DNA from: Bacteriovorax sp.
GTDB lineage: Bacteria; Bdellovibrionota; Bacteriovoracia; Bacteriovoracales; Bacteriovoracaceae
DNA length: 64,000 nucleotides
Direction: 5' to 3'
NCBI GenBank assembly: GCA_028710485.1
Contig: JAQTTZ010000009.1
Coordinates: 1 to 64,000 of the forward strand
Shown here: positions 51,157-58,508 of the stretch, in pieces
Layout of the letters: each line of letters begins with the position of its first letter
How positions within the stretch are numbered: position 1 is the first letter of the stretch
The notes under the pieces: generated by a model
Seen by the model: the letters and a program-made list of their open reading frames with translations, nothing else
What the model was told of the DNA's origin: nothing
Databases searched by the model: none
Translations under genes and position numbers: made by a program

Positions 51157-51525
51157 ATGGGTTTTCAGGTTAAATCTTTTGCTACAATTCGGATGTCAGT
51201 TTCCAATGTTTCAAAGAGCAGGGATTGGTACAAGCAATTATTCGAAATTGAACCGATTGAAGACATTGAAAATTTCGTTTCGTTTAAACTTCAAAATGTT
51301 TGTTTTGATATTTGCTTGGCTGATGAAAAATCTCCTGTCTCAGAAGGAGGTTCTGTTGGTTATTGGTTTGTAGATGATCTTGCAAGTTTATTGGATAAAG
51401 TGCATCGATTAGGTGGTTCCGTTTATAGAGGACCTTTGAAAGTAATAGAAATTCAGAGAACAATAGTTCAAATCATAGATCCGTTTGGGAATATAATTGG
51501 ATTTGAGGCATCGTTGCCAAACTAG
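51157..51525 (+). CDS. VOC-superfamily (glyoxalase/bleomycin-resistance fold) protein
   Basis: The 122-residue protein has paired beta-alpha-beta-beta-beta units: RMSVSNVSKSRDWYKQLFEIEP at the start and VGYWFVDDLASLLDKVHRLGG then IIDPFGNIIGFEAS at the end, the hallmark of VOC metalloenzymes. Substrates range from methylglyoxal adducts to antibiotics and cannot be told here. It starts 2 nt after the nucleotidyltransferase stop and ends 12 nt before the putative attR. Confidence 0.82.
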   Translation: MGFQVKSFATIRMSVSNVSKSRDWYKQLFEIEPIEDIENFVSFKLQNVCFDICLADEKSPVSEGGSVGYWFVDDLASLLDKVHRLGGSVYRGPLKVIEIQRTIVQIIDPFGNIIGFEASLPN

Positions 51526-51537
51526 TGCAAGAAGTTC

Positions 51538-51552
51538 GTGCGCCATTAGCAA
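51538..51552 (+). repeat. Putative attachment site, distal (attR)
   Basis: GTGCGCCATTAGCAA repeats exactly the tRNA-Arg end at 45631-45645. The 5.9 kb between the copies carries a recombinase-domain gene and accessory functions. Confidence 0.65.
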
Positions 51553-51570
51553 AATCAGACACGTTTTTAA

Positions 51571-51794
51571 TCAAAAATTCGAAGAAGCCAGTGCCCTACG
51601 AAGGATTTGGTTAATACCTAGAAAAGCAATGGCCAAGGGGTATTCTCCCTCAGCCATTTTACTATTTTTTTGTTGGTTGCGTGCCTCTTCCATAATATCT
51701 ATGCGGTAAAAGGTATTATTAAGAATGGCCGCACCGATAGTACTTGAGACAATTTCCTCCACTACTTGAGTGATAAAAGTAATTCCAGAAACAG
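51571..51794 (-). pseudogene. Recombinase-like tail, remnant copy 1
   Basis: The frame reads GLTVSGITFITQVVEEIV, NNTFYRIDIMEEARNQQ, then KMAEGEYPLAIAFLGINQ and ILRRALASSNF. The last 45 residues match the end of the remnant at 55905-56520. No start or upstream domain survives. Confidence 0.45.
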
Positions 51795-52472
51795 TTAAGC
51801 CGCAATACCCACTTCGTCTTCCGGTAAAATGGCCAGCGATGATTTTGACTCTGGAAAAACGCTCATATAAATAGGCATTTCAAAAAGATCAAAACGAAGT
51901 TCAATACAGTTTTACGCTGACAGTGCCCTGCCCTGCCATTTCCAATGACATCCCAAAAATATTTTGATTTGTCCACGGGGGTTTTATTGGTCTCCCGACT
52001 CATTAATAAGAAATGAGATGAATTGGTTTTATTCATAAGGAGAAAGAATTTATTGTTTAAAAATGTCCAAAGTCTAATTGTGTAGGTCTCTTCACCTTCT
52101 TTGAGATAGGCCATGCCAACAATCTTATTTTTCTCTATTTTTCCCTGAGCATTCCTTTGACCTTGAAAAAGTTGAAAGCGGTAATACTGAGATTGGCTTA
52201 ATAATCGCAAAAGTGCATCTGTGTTTGCTTCACCTGCGCCATTTTTCAAGCTTTGCGAACCATCGACCACAACAAATTTTTGATTTTTTCATGCCAGAGG
52301 TATTAGCATAACTTTTAACCCAATTGCGAATAGAAGCGTGATGTACGCCGGTTTTTACAGACATTTCATTTATTTTCTTATTAATTGGAAAATAGATGTC
52401 GAGCAGGGAAGGTAAGAGGGTCATGCAAGTTCGATAACCCTTCTTAATAGGATAGAGATGTGACCTAATCAA
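51795..52472 (-). pseudogene. Frameshifted gene with N-terminal helix-turn-helix
   Basis: Consecutive coding-like pieces lie in different frames: INEMSVKTGVHHASIRNWVKSY, then VVDGSQSLKNGAGEANTDAL and the long GMAYLKEGEETYTIRLWTF...KYFWDVIG block, then MAGQGTVSVKLY, then IELRFDLFEMPIYMSVFPES ending ILPEDEVGIAA. At least two, probably three, frame changes separate them. The intact protein would be about 220 residues. No known family is recognised. Confidence 0.5.
52225..52242. repeat. att-like repeat, second copy
   Basis: TTGCTTCACCTGCGCCAT, 17/18 identical to 50400-50417. Confidence 0.5.
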
Positions 52473-52644
52473 AGTTGGGGTTGTACCATCAAGGCTCAGG
52501 AATCACTGGCAATCAGTAACTTACAAACATTACTTATGATTACAGAAAATTAGTGTCAAATATTTTAGCAGTCTCAATTGTAAAATTTTCAAAACCTTTC
52601 AAAGAAACGAAAACGCTATAAAATCTTTATAAAGCGAGGTATTT

Positions 52645-53064
52645 ATGAAATTTTTTTTAGTTTTAATTTTTCTATTGGGTAGTTTCTCTAGCTTTGCTAG
52701 CGATAAGATAATCATAAAAAAAGGTATCCGAGTGGTCTATGATGGTAGTTTAGGTACTACCTATACCGGCAGTGTTCTTGAAATTTTTAATAATGGGAAA
52801 GTTCGTATCTCACCCGATGGATTTTTTTCCACCTCATCAGTGCAACTTACAAAGAGCGAAATAGGAATTGGATTCAGATGTTCTGGTAATTTGTGTGTTG
52901 GAGACAGAGTGAGCTTTAAAGGTAATCTTGGCGACTATAGTGGAACTGTTCTTGAAATTTTTAATAATGGGAAAGTTAGTATTTCACCTGATGGATTCTT
53001 TTCTCCTTCATCGGTATATCGTACGGTGACCGAATTGGGGTACGAATCGAATTTTTATAACTAG
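52645..53064 (+). CDS. Secreted protein of two tandem repeats
   Basis: The 139-residue product has a signal peptide (cleavage after SFA, about residue 18) and two copies of a domain of about 58 residues. Each contains GSVLEIFNNGKVRISPDGFFSxSSV (second copy GTVLEIFNNGKVSI...). The units look like small SH3-like beta barrels. Part of the duplication is exact at DNA level, so it is recent or maintained by conversion. GCGAGG precedes the start and a strong terminator follows. Function unknown. Confidence 0.75.
   Translation: MKFFLVLIFLLGSFSSFASDKIIIKKGIRVVYDGSLGTTYTGSVLEIFNNGKVRISPDGFFSTSSVQLTKSEIGIGFRCSGNLCVGDRVSFKGNLGDYSGTVLEIFNNGKVSISPDGFFSPSSVYRTVTELGYESNFYN
52773..52803 (+). repeat. 31-bp exact direct repeat, copy 1
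   Basis: Begins TGTTCTTGAAATTTTTAATA; identical to 52947-52977, 174 bp (58 codons) apart, inside the tandem-repeat gene. Confidence 0.9.
52947..52977 (+). repeat. 31-bp exact direct repeat, copy 2
   Basis: Identical to 52773-52803. Confidence 0.9.
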
Positions 53065-53102
53065 GTTGACTCTCAATTCGTGCCCTAAAATTTAAGCAAA
53101 TT

Positions 53103-53143
53103 AAAACGGTTGACGACGTAAAAAAATCGTCAGCCGTTTTTTT
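53103..53143 (+). terminator. Strong rho-independent terminator
   Basis: A 12-bp stem AACGGTTGACGA / TCGTCAGCCGTT (one G-T pair) is flanked by A-rich and T-rich runs and may work on both strands. It ends the tandem-repeat gene. Confidence 0.9.
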
Positions 53144-53145
53144 AT

Positions 53146-53304
53146 CTACAACTCAAGTTCAATACGCGCATCTTGATTTTCAAAATTTAAATCATGCTCC
53201 TGATATCGGTTGCCATCCGCCACTATGCTTGTATTAGACGATTGTTCCTCAAGCTTGAGTTTAGCCGCGTATAAATGAGATAGGTGGCCGAAAAGGTATG
53301 AAGT
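53146..53304 (-). pseudogene. C-terminal gene fragment
   Basis: A 52-codon frame with coding character (YLFGHLSHLYAAKLKLEEQ, then NRYQEHDLNFENQDARIEL) ends at TAG. A TAG stop lies just upstream and no start codon exists at its head. It looks like the surviving tail of a lost gene. Confidence 0.35.
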
Positions 53305-53329
53305 CTATGCTTTTCGAATCAGAAGACAC

Positions 53330-53354
53330 AAAAAAGCCGATTTTTCTCCGGCCT
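53330..53354 (-). terminator. Probable terminator of the 53461 gene
   Basis: On the minus strand GCCG-GAGAAAAAT-CGGC is followed by TTTTTT, about 107 nt after the stop codon. Confidence 0.5.
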
Positions 53355-53460
53355 ATTATTTAATTCTTAGGTCATGTGATCAATAATTCTTTCGAAACTT
53401 AGCGGATTAGAGCTAAAATAGTTACCCCTGATTTTTTAGTACACCAAGGGCCAAAACTAT

Positions 53461-53823
53461 TTAATTTTTAAAACAAACAACACTAGCTTCAAAATTCTCA
53501 TCTAGTGCCGATGTTAGCCTGATATCATCTTCATTTATTGACACTCTTTTTGATGCCCAAATTTTTTCTCCATCTTCACCTTCATCTTGGGCAATTATTA
53601 GCAAAATCTCATTTCCAATCTGTTTCGCATTAAAGGTAATAAGTCCGACCTCTAAAGCACCACGATAACCTACTTGGATTGAATCTTCTTCATTGTAGGT
53701 TAAGTGAGTTCTACGATTAAAATTGTCTTTTGTTAGATCACCTACACAATCCAAATCTCTAGTAGATGCCAACAAGTTAAACGAAATTGTTAAAAAAGAA
53801 GATACAAGTAGTAAATTTTTCAT
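53461..53823 (-). CDS. Small secreted protein, function unknown
   Basis: The 120-residue product has a signal peptide (MKNLLLVSSFLTISFNLLA) and a beta-rich mature chain with two cysteines (DLDCVGDL near the start, VVCFKN at the end) that could bridge the termini. AGGAG lies 5 nt before the start. No family is recognised, though a short secreted chain with this two-cysteine layout is common among envelope proteins of this group. Confidence 0.7.
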   Translation of the reverse strand: MKNLLLVSSFLTISFNLLASTRDLDCVGDLTKDNFNRRTHLTYNEEDSIQVGYRGALEVGLITFNAKQIGNEILLIIAQDEGEDGEKIWASKRVSINEDDIRLTSALDENFEASVVCFKN

Positions 53824-53964
53824 AAAATTCTCCTGATTTATTAATGTCCATTTTGTGTAGGATCACATGTTTATTTTAAATTCAATAGCTAACATATTCA
53901 AAAATAAAGCCGTTATATAATACTTATTGCTTTCATGGGCCATTGAAAGAATTGTTTCAATTCG

Positions 53965-54813
53965 CTATTTTTTACCGCGATAACAAACCATTTCCAAAAA
54001 TGAATTCTTATCAGAAAAATGATCTGAGTTTAAAAGTCGAACAGTTGTTTTGTCACCGCTTGGAAAGGGCACAGGCTGAGCATCTACGATAGTCTCTCGT
54101 TTCCTAGCATCATGGCCTTCATCTTTAAAGATAGAATAGAGCAATCCAGCAGATTTATTTTTTGCCCCTCCTTCGTATGTTTGAATGTTCACGAAATATT
54201 CATTAAGTTCTTTTTTATGAAAAATATCTCGTTGATATAAGTAATTCGAGGATGGGTAGGAGTTTCCATTAAAAGTATCAAGTACAGCAAGAACTTCAAA
54301 CCCTGCGTTTCCAGAGTAATGATATCTTTGAATCACACATGAGTAGTTAAAATCTGGGGATAATGATAGCTTTAATTCAATTAATTCTTGTAGGACAGGA
54401 CCTGAAATTTGGTAACTTTTGTCATTTTTTCCCATAAGACTTAAGTACTCATGAAGTACCAGCGCAAATTTGCTTTGATTTTTTTCTTCTTGAAAAATAG
54501 CCCCCCAGCGGTCGCGATTCACGATAATTTTCTGAGGAGGCTGCTCGGGAAAATTGAGGGCATCAACTTCAAGTCCACCGGCCACAAGTTTTTCATTTGT
54601 AGACTCGACTTGAGCATTATCAACAATCAACTTGAGGGCATCGCTATCAATTCCGGCTTCTCGTAAGGTCTTTAATCGGGGTAAGTTCTCAACAAGAACC
54701 TTTGCAAAACTTTTAAATTCAAGAGTGACTCGATCTCCTCCGTTACCTTTTTCATTCCCCGCGTAGGAGTTAAACATTACCAATGTTGATAAAATCAAAA
54801 TCATTTTTTTCAT
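53965..54813 (-). CDS. Secreted protein of unknown function coupled to a TIGR02147 regulator
   Basis: The start is ATG 54813 (signal MKKMILILSTLVMFNSYA), with TTGGA upstream; the longer reading to 54873 would overlap the regulator. The 282-residue mature protein begins GNEKGNGGDRV and contains a conserved-looking block (NRDRWGAIFQEEKNQSKFALVLHEYLSLMG) with an H-E pair that might bind metal, followed by a beta-rich half. Its start overlaps the regulator stop by 4 bp, so it is probably under that regulator. Confidence 0.72.
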   Translation of the reverse strand: MKKMILILSTLVMFNSYAGNEKGNGGDRVTLEFKSFAKVLVENLPRLKTLREAGIDSDALKLIVDNAQVESTNEKLVAGGLEVDALNFPEQPPQKIIVNRDRWGAIFQEEKNQSKFALVLHEYLSLMGKNDKSYQISGPVLQELIELKLSLSPDFNYSCVIQRYHYSGNAGFEVLAVLDTFNGNSYPSSNYLYQRDIFHKKELNEYFVNIQTYEGGAKNKSAGLLYSIFKDEGHDARKRETIVDAQPVPFPSGDKTTVRLLNSDHFSDKNSFLEMVCYRGKK

Positions 54814-55605
54814 AAATTTTCCAAGTGTTTTAAATTTTTTGTTAAAGGATAAAATTGAATAGCTAACTGACAAACATCCGTTTTTTGTCCATCTCTAAGC
54901 AGTGCAGACAATTTTTGCCTAAACTCTCTAATAATGGTTTTGACTTCTGGCATACGCTCAAGATCCATGGCGATCGTCATCGCTGAAAAATCTCTTAACT
55001 CAATCTCAATTTCTTCTAATTTATTTTTTCCCATTTTCAGGGTTTCAAGATGTGAGTCTTTTAATGCTTGCGATGTGACATCCTCAGTAGTACGAATTTT
55101 AGCATGCGCTTTAATTAAATTTCCTTCATCAGTTTTTTTTACAAGTCCACAAGTAAGAAGATTATTTAAAACGACTTCTGTTCTATTTTTAGTAATGCCA
55201 AGGCGAATAGATATTTCACTTACTTCTGCATTAAATCCATCGACGTCAAAAAGAGTAATGACTGCCGTAATGCTCCCATTCCGCAATTACTTTTGCATAT
55301 GATTCATCCAGCATAAAGCGATCATCATTCTGATTTATTTTTATATCGTCGAGATTAGTTTTAATATGATAAAGGCTTTCCAAAAATAGGGTGCGCTCTT
55401 TCGGACCAAGATTTAATTTACTCACAACGGCCGTTGCATTTTTTAAAGGCAAACTTCGTTTACCATTAAGAATCTGGCTCAAGGTTGAGGAGTGAACTCC
55501 CAAGTGCTTAGCATATGCCCTTAAGGAATATTGAGGATTCGTTCTCTGCTTATGAGATAAATCTTCTTTTATTTTGTTGATATAAAAATTGCTTGTTGCA
55601 TTCAT
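54810..55605 (-). pseudogene. TIGR02147-type regulator split by a one-base frameshift
   Basis: Two overlapping frames make one protein. The 5' part (from ATG 55605) has a helix-turn-helix (YSLRAYAKHLGVHSSTLSQILNGKRSL) and runs to AEWEHY. The 3' part continues AVITLFDVDGFNAEVSEISIRLGITKNRTEVVL to QLAIQFYPLTK, the family ending. One extra G near 55265 (TACGGCAG in place of TACGCAG) breaks the join. The repaired length of about 265 residues is normal for this family. It could also be a sequencing error or programmed frameshift. Confidence 0.65.
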
Positions 55606-55904
55606 GGAGAACTTATAACACAACTTTGCTTCACATTGATTATTTTTGAAAACAAAGCGCGGCAGCCACTTGCTACATGTAATAATTACAGGTCTGTTTT
55701 CTTGACACAAGAAAAGTCTTCATTAAATATATGAGTTTTTGTCTAATGGGTGAAGGTCGGCCAGTTTATTGAATTCCTTTGAATAAGTCCACCCCAAAAA
55801 AAAGCCCAAATTTTTAATTGGCTTGCGAACTATTCTTTTACTTTGATAATCAAAAAATTTGTCAATGATTAGAGGCCCAACTAATTGTTTCACATTTAGT
55901 TGTA
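55606..55904. other. Intergenic region, about 300 bp
   Basis: No coding frame with credible composition was found. It holds a possible minus-strand terminator at 55796-55825 and otherwise AT-rich sequence between two broken genes. Confidence 0.5.
55796..55825 (-). terminator. Possible terminator of the recombinase remnant
   Basis: On the minus strand AAGCC..., a short loop and GGGCTT are followed by a run of eight T. The stem is imperfect. Confidence 0.4.
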
Positions 55905-56520
55905 TTAATAGGTGACTTCGTCCAATGCTCGGCGAAGGGGTTGGTTTATTCCTAAAAATAAAATTGCCAAGGGGGTTTGCACCTCAGCCATCTTACTTTT
56001 CTTTTGTTGGTTAGATAAATCTTCCATAAGTCAAAATGGTAGAAGGTCTTAATCCCTTCGTGGGTAAAGATTAGACAATCAAACATTCTCCTTAAAAACC
56101 TTTTACGAACAATTGGGGTGGCTTTTTTCCATTCTCGATTAAACTTCTCCAGATTGTCTTCAAGGCTAAGTCTAGCTGCCCTTGCATCCTCAGAAGAATT
56201 TAAGCGGTCTCTAATGGCTTCCAATGAAAATTTTAGAGTCTTGTGTTGTTCTGCCATTTTCTCTAGTTTTTCTGCCACCAATTGAGATGTTTGTGACTTT
56301 GTATCCGTTGAAAATTGGAACTTTAATGCAGACTCAATTCCATTTCTAGGACATTAAGAGAATCTGCTTTGATCTCTCTTTCTTTTTTTTAATCTTCGTT
56401 TATTGATTGTAAAAAGATTTTAATATTATTTAAATAACCAGTGTTCGAAATAATTTCATCCAAATGATTAATAACAGCTTTTTCAACATCCACTGCGAAC
56501 CGCGAAGACCTATCTATCAT
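55905..56520 (-). pseudogene. Large serine recombinase, C-terminal remnant (copy 2)
   Basis: Three frames hold pieces in order. First comes RSSRFAVDVEKAVINHLDEII (from 56520). Then EKLEKMAEQHKTLKFSLEAIRDRL leads to WKKATPIVRKRFLRRMFDCLIFTHEG, the coiled-coil part of large serine recombinases. Last is KMAEVQTPLAILFLGINQPLRRALDEVTY. A missing base near 56022 separates the last two (GACTTATGG here against GATATTATGG in the copy at 51571). The catalytic domain is absent. Confidence 0.55.
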
Positions 56521-56730
56521 CCTGTAAAGATTATTGTTTTATCGCAAGGTAGTAAAATAAAAATAAAGAGGCTTACAGATGAGATAAAGAAAAAGTAAAG
56601 CACTGATTGAAAATCTATATACTTCCGAAAGCTTGTTTATACTATTTTACTTTTTCTTTATGTGTTCCACTTACCTTTTTACGCCATTTTTATGTCCTAG
56701 GGAATAAAGTGATTAAAAAGAGAGGTGTTT
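56521..56730. promoter_or_regulatory. Control region of the kdp operon
   Basis: AT-rich, with no gene. TTTATACTATTTTACTT (56636-56652) resembles the T-rich KdpE site of E. coli kdpFABC. A TTGAAA hexamer lies at 56608 and GAGAGGTG precedes kdpF. Confidence 0.5.
56636..56652 (+). promoter_or_regulatory. Candidate KdpE-binding site
   Basis: The 17 bases match most of the E. coli box as I remember it (TTTATACTTTTTTTACA). It lies about 80 bp upstream of kdpF. Confidence 0.45.
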
Positions 56731-56814
56731 ATGGATTTTCTACTTACTGGAATCTTAATAGTCGGAATTGTTGGTTACCTTATTTACACACTGGTATATC
56801 CGGAAAAATTTTAG
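56731..56814 (+). CDS. kdpF: KdpF, small stabilising subunit of the Kdp K+ pump
   Basis: The 27-residue product is one membrane helix (MDFLLTGILIVGIVGYLIYTL) followed by VYPEKF, the layout and length of E. coli KdpF, which stabilises KdpFABC in the membrane. It begins with GAGAGGTG upstream and ends 9 nt before kdpA, with the kdpA ribosome-binding site overlapping its stop (TTAGGAG). Its size makes it easy to miss in automatic annotation. Confidence 0.9.
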   Translation: MDFLLTGILIVGIVGYLIYTLVYPEKF

Positions 56815-56823
56815 GAGAAAGAT

Positions 56824-58497
56824 ATGAGTGCATTGGACTTCTTAGAAATTTTTCTTACCTTTGGTTCCATTATTGTTCTTACTCCTATTTTGGGTAAATA
56901 CATGGCCAAGGTTTTTGAAGGTAAGATTACTATTTATAACGATATTGAAAATTTTATCTATCGCATTCTCGGACTTGATGCTTATAAAGAAATGAATTGG
57001 GTTGACTACACACTTAATCTTATTGTTTTTAACTTGATCGGATTTTTGTTTGTCATTTCAATTTTAATGTTTCAAGCTCATTTGCCTTTTAACCCCCAAC
57101 ACTTTGTTGGGCTTTCGCTTCCTCTTGCCTTTAACGTTGCAGTAAGTTTTGTGACAAATACTAACTGGCAATCATATGGTGGTGAGAGCACTATGAGTTA
57201 TTTCTCACAGATGATGGCCCTTGGTACTCAAAATTTTTTAAGTGCCGCAACTGGTATTACTGTTCTTCTTGCTCTAGTGCGTGGATTATCTCGTAAATCA
57301 ATAGCCGAGCGCGAATCAAAAACACTTGGAAATTTTTGGAAAGATTTAACTCGCTCAACTCTGTTTATCTTAATTCCACTTTCTATTGTTCTCGCTTTGA
57401 TTTTAGTCAAACAAGGAACGATACAAAACTTTTCGTCATATATTCATGCAGCGACTATAGAGAGCAAAGATCAACTCCTTCCGGGGGGGCCAGCAGCTTC
57501 ACAAATTGCCATTAAGCAATTGGGAACTAATGGAGGTGGATTTTTTAACGTTAACTCTGCTCATCCTTTTGAGAACCCAACACCACTTGCAAATTGGTTA
57601 TCATTAATTTCTATTCTCCTTATTCCAGCGGCCCTTACTTATACATATGGATTGATGATTGGTGCAAAAAAACAAGGTTGGGCAATTTTCGCAGCGATGA
57701 TGATTACGTTAATGGTTGGAACATTTATCATTATCAAATCGGATTTAGCAGTCAATATGATGGAAGGGAAAGAAACACGCTTAGGTATCATTAATAGTTC
57801 AATGTGGACGAGTTGGACTACTGCTGCTTCAAATGGTTCGGTCAATTCGATGATATCAAGCCAAGCTCCAATCGCTGGTGGAGTAGCTATGCTAAACATC
57901 ATGCTCGGTGAAATTATTTTTGGTGGTGTCGGCAGTGGATTATACGGGATGATCCTTTTTGTTATTCTTACCGTATTCCTCTCTGGATTAATGGTAGGCA
58001 GGACACCTGAATACTTAGGTAAGAAAATTGAGTCTCGCGAAATCAAAATGATCATTCTTGCTATTCTTGCTCCGAGTGCTTGTATTCTTCTCGGCAGCGC
58101 GCTCGCTATTTCCACTAAAGTTGGACTAAGTAGTTTGTCCCATCAAGGCCCTCATGGACTTAGTGAAATTCTTTATGCGTTTACTTCGGCCGCTGGAAAT
58201 AATGGAAGTGCGCTTGCTGGTTTGAATGCAAATACAAATTTTTACAATTATCTTTTAGGCTTCACTATGATCATTGGGCGTTTCGCCATTCTAATTCCAG
58301 TCATGGCCATTGCTGGAAGTATGATTGTTAAAAAAGCAACTCCTCCGAGTTTTGGTACATTGGAAACCGACAATCCAATTTTCGTAGTTCTCTTAATTGG
58401 AGTAATTATCATTGTTGGAGCTTTAACTTTTTTACCAGCTCTTTCACTAGGCCCAATTGTAGAACAGATTTTAATGAATAAAGGAATTCTTTTTTAA
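56824..58497 (+). CDS. kdpA: KdpA, K+-channel-like subunit of the Kdp ATPase
   Basis: The 557-residue polytopic protein has the four degenerate selectivity-filter regions of KdpA: SFVTNTNWQSYGGE, LGTNGGGFFNVNSAHPFENPTPL, and ASAAGNNGSALAGLN among them. It binds K+ with high affinity and passes it to KdpB. Length is the same as E. coli KdpA. GGAG precedes the start. Confidence 0.97.
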   Translation: MSALDFLEIFLTFGSIIVLTPILGKYMAKVFEGKITIYNDIENFIYRILGLDAYKEMNWVDYTLNLIVFNLIGFLFVISILMFQAHLPFNPQHFVGLSLPLAFNVAVSFVTNTNWQSYGGESTMSYFSQMMALGTQNFLSAATGITVLLALVRGLSRKSIAERESKTLGNFWKDLTRSTLFILIPLSIVLALILVKQGTIQNFSSYIHAATIESKDQLLPGGPAASQIAIKQLGTNGGGFFNVNSAHPFENPTPLANWLSLISILLIPAALTYTYGLMIGAKKQGWAIFAAMMITLMVGTFIIIKSDLAVNMMEGKETRLGIINSSMWTSWTTAASNGSVNSMISSQAPIAGGVAMLNIMLGEIIFGGVGSGLYGMILFVILTVFLSGLMVGRTPEYLGKKIESREIKMIILAILAPSACILLGSALAISTKVGLSSLSHQGPHGLSEILYAFTSAAGNNGSALAGLNANTNFYNYLLGFTMIIGRFAILIPVMAIAGSMIVKKATPPSFGTLETDNPIFVVLLIGVIIIVGALTFLPALSLGPIVEQILMNKGILF

Positions 58498-58508
58498 GAA
58501 GGTAGTAT

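Noticed and set aside
56607-56897. 96-codon frame across the kdp control region
   Set aside because: It overlaps kdpF and the start of kdpA, has no ribosome-binding site and its sequence is not protein-like.
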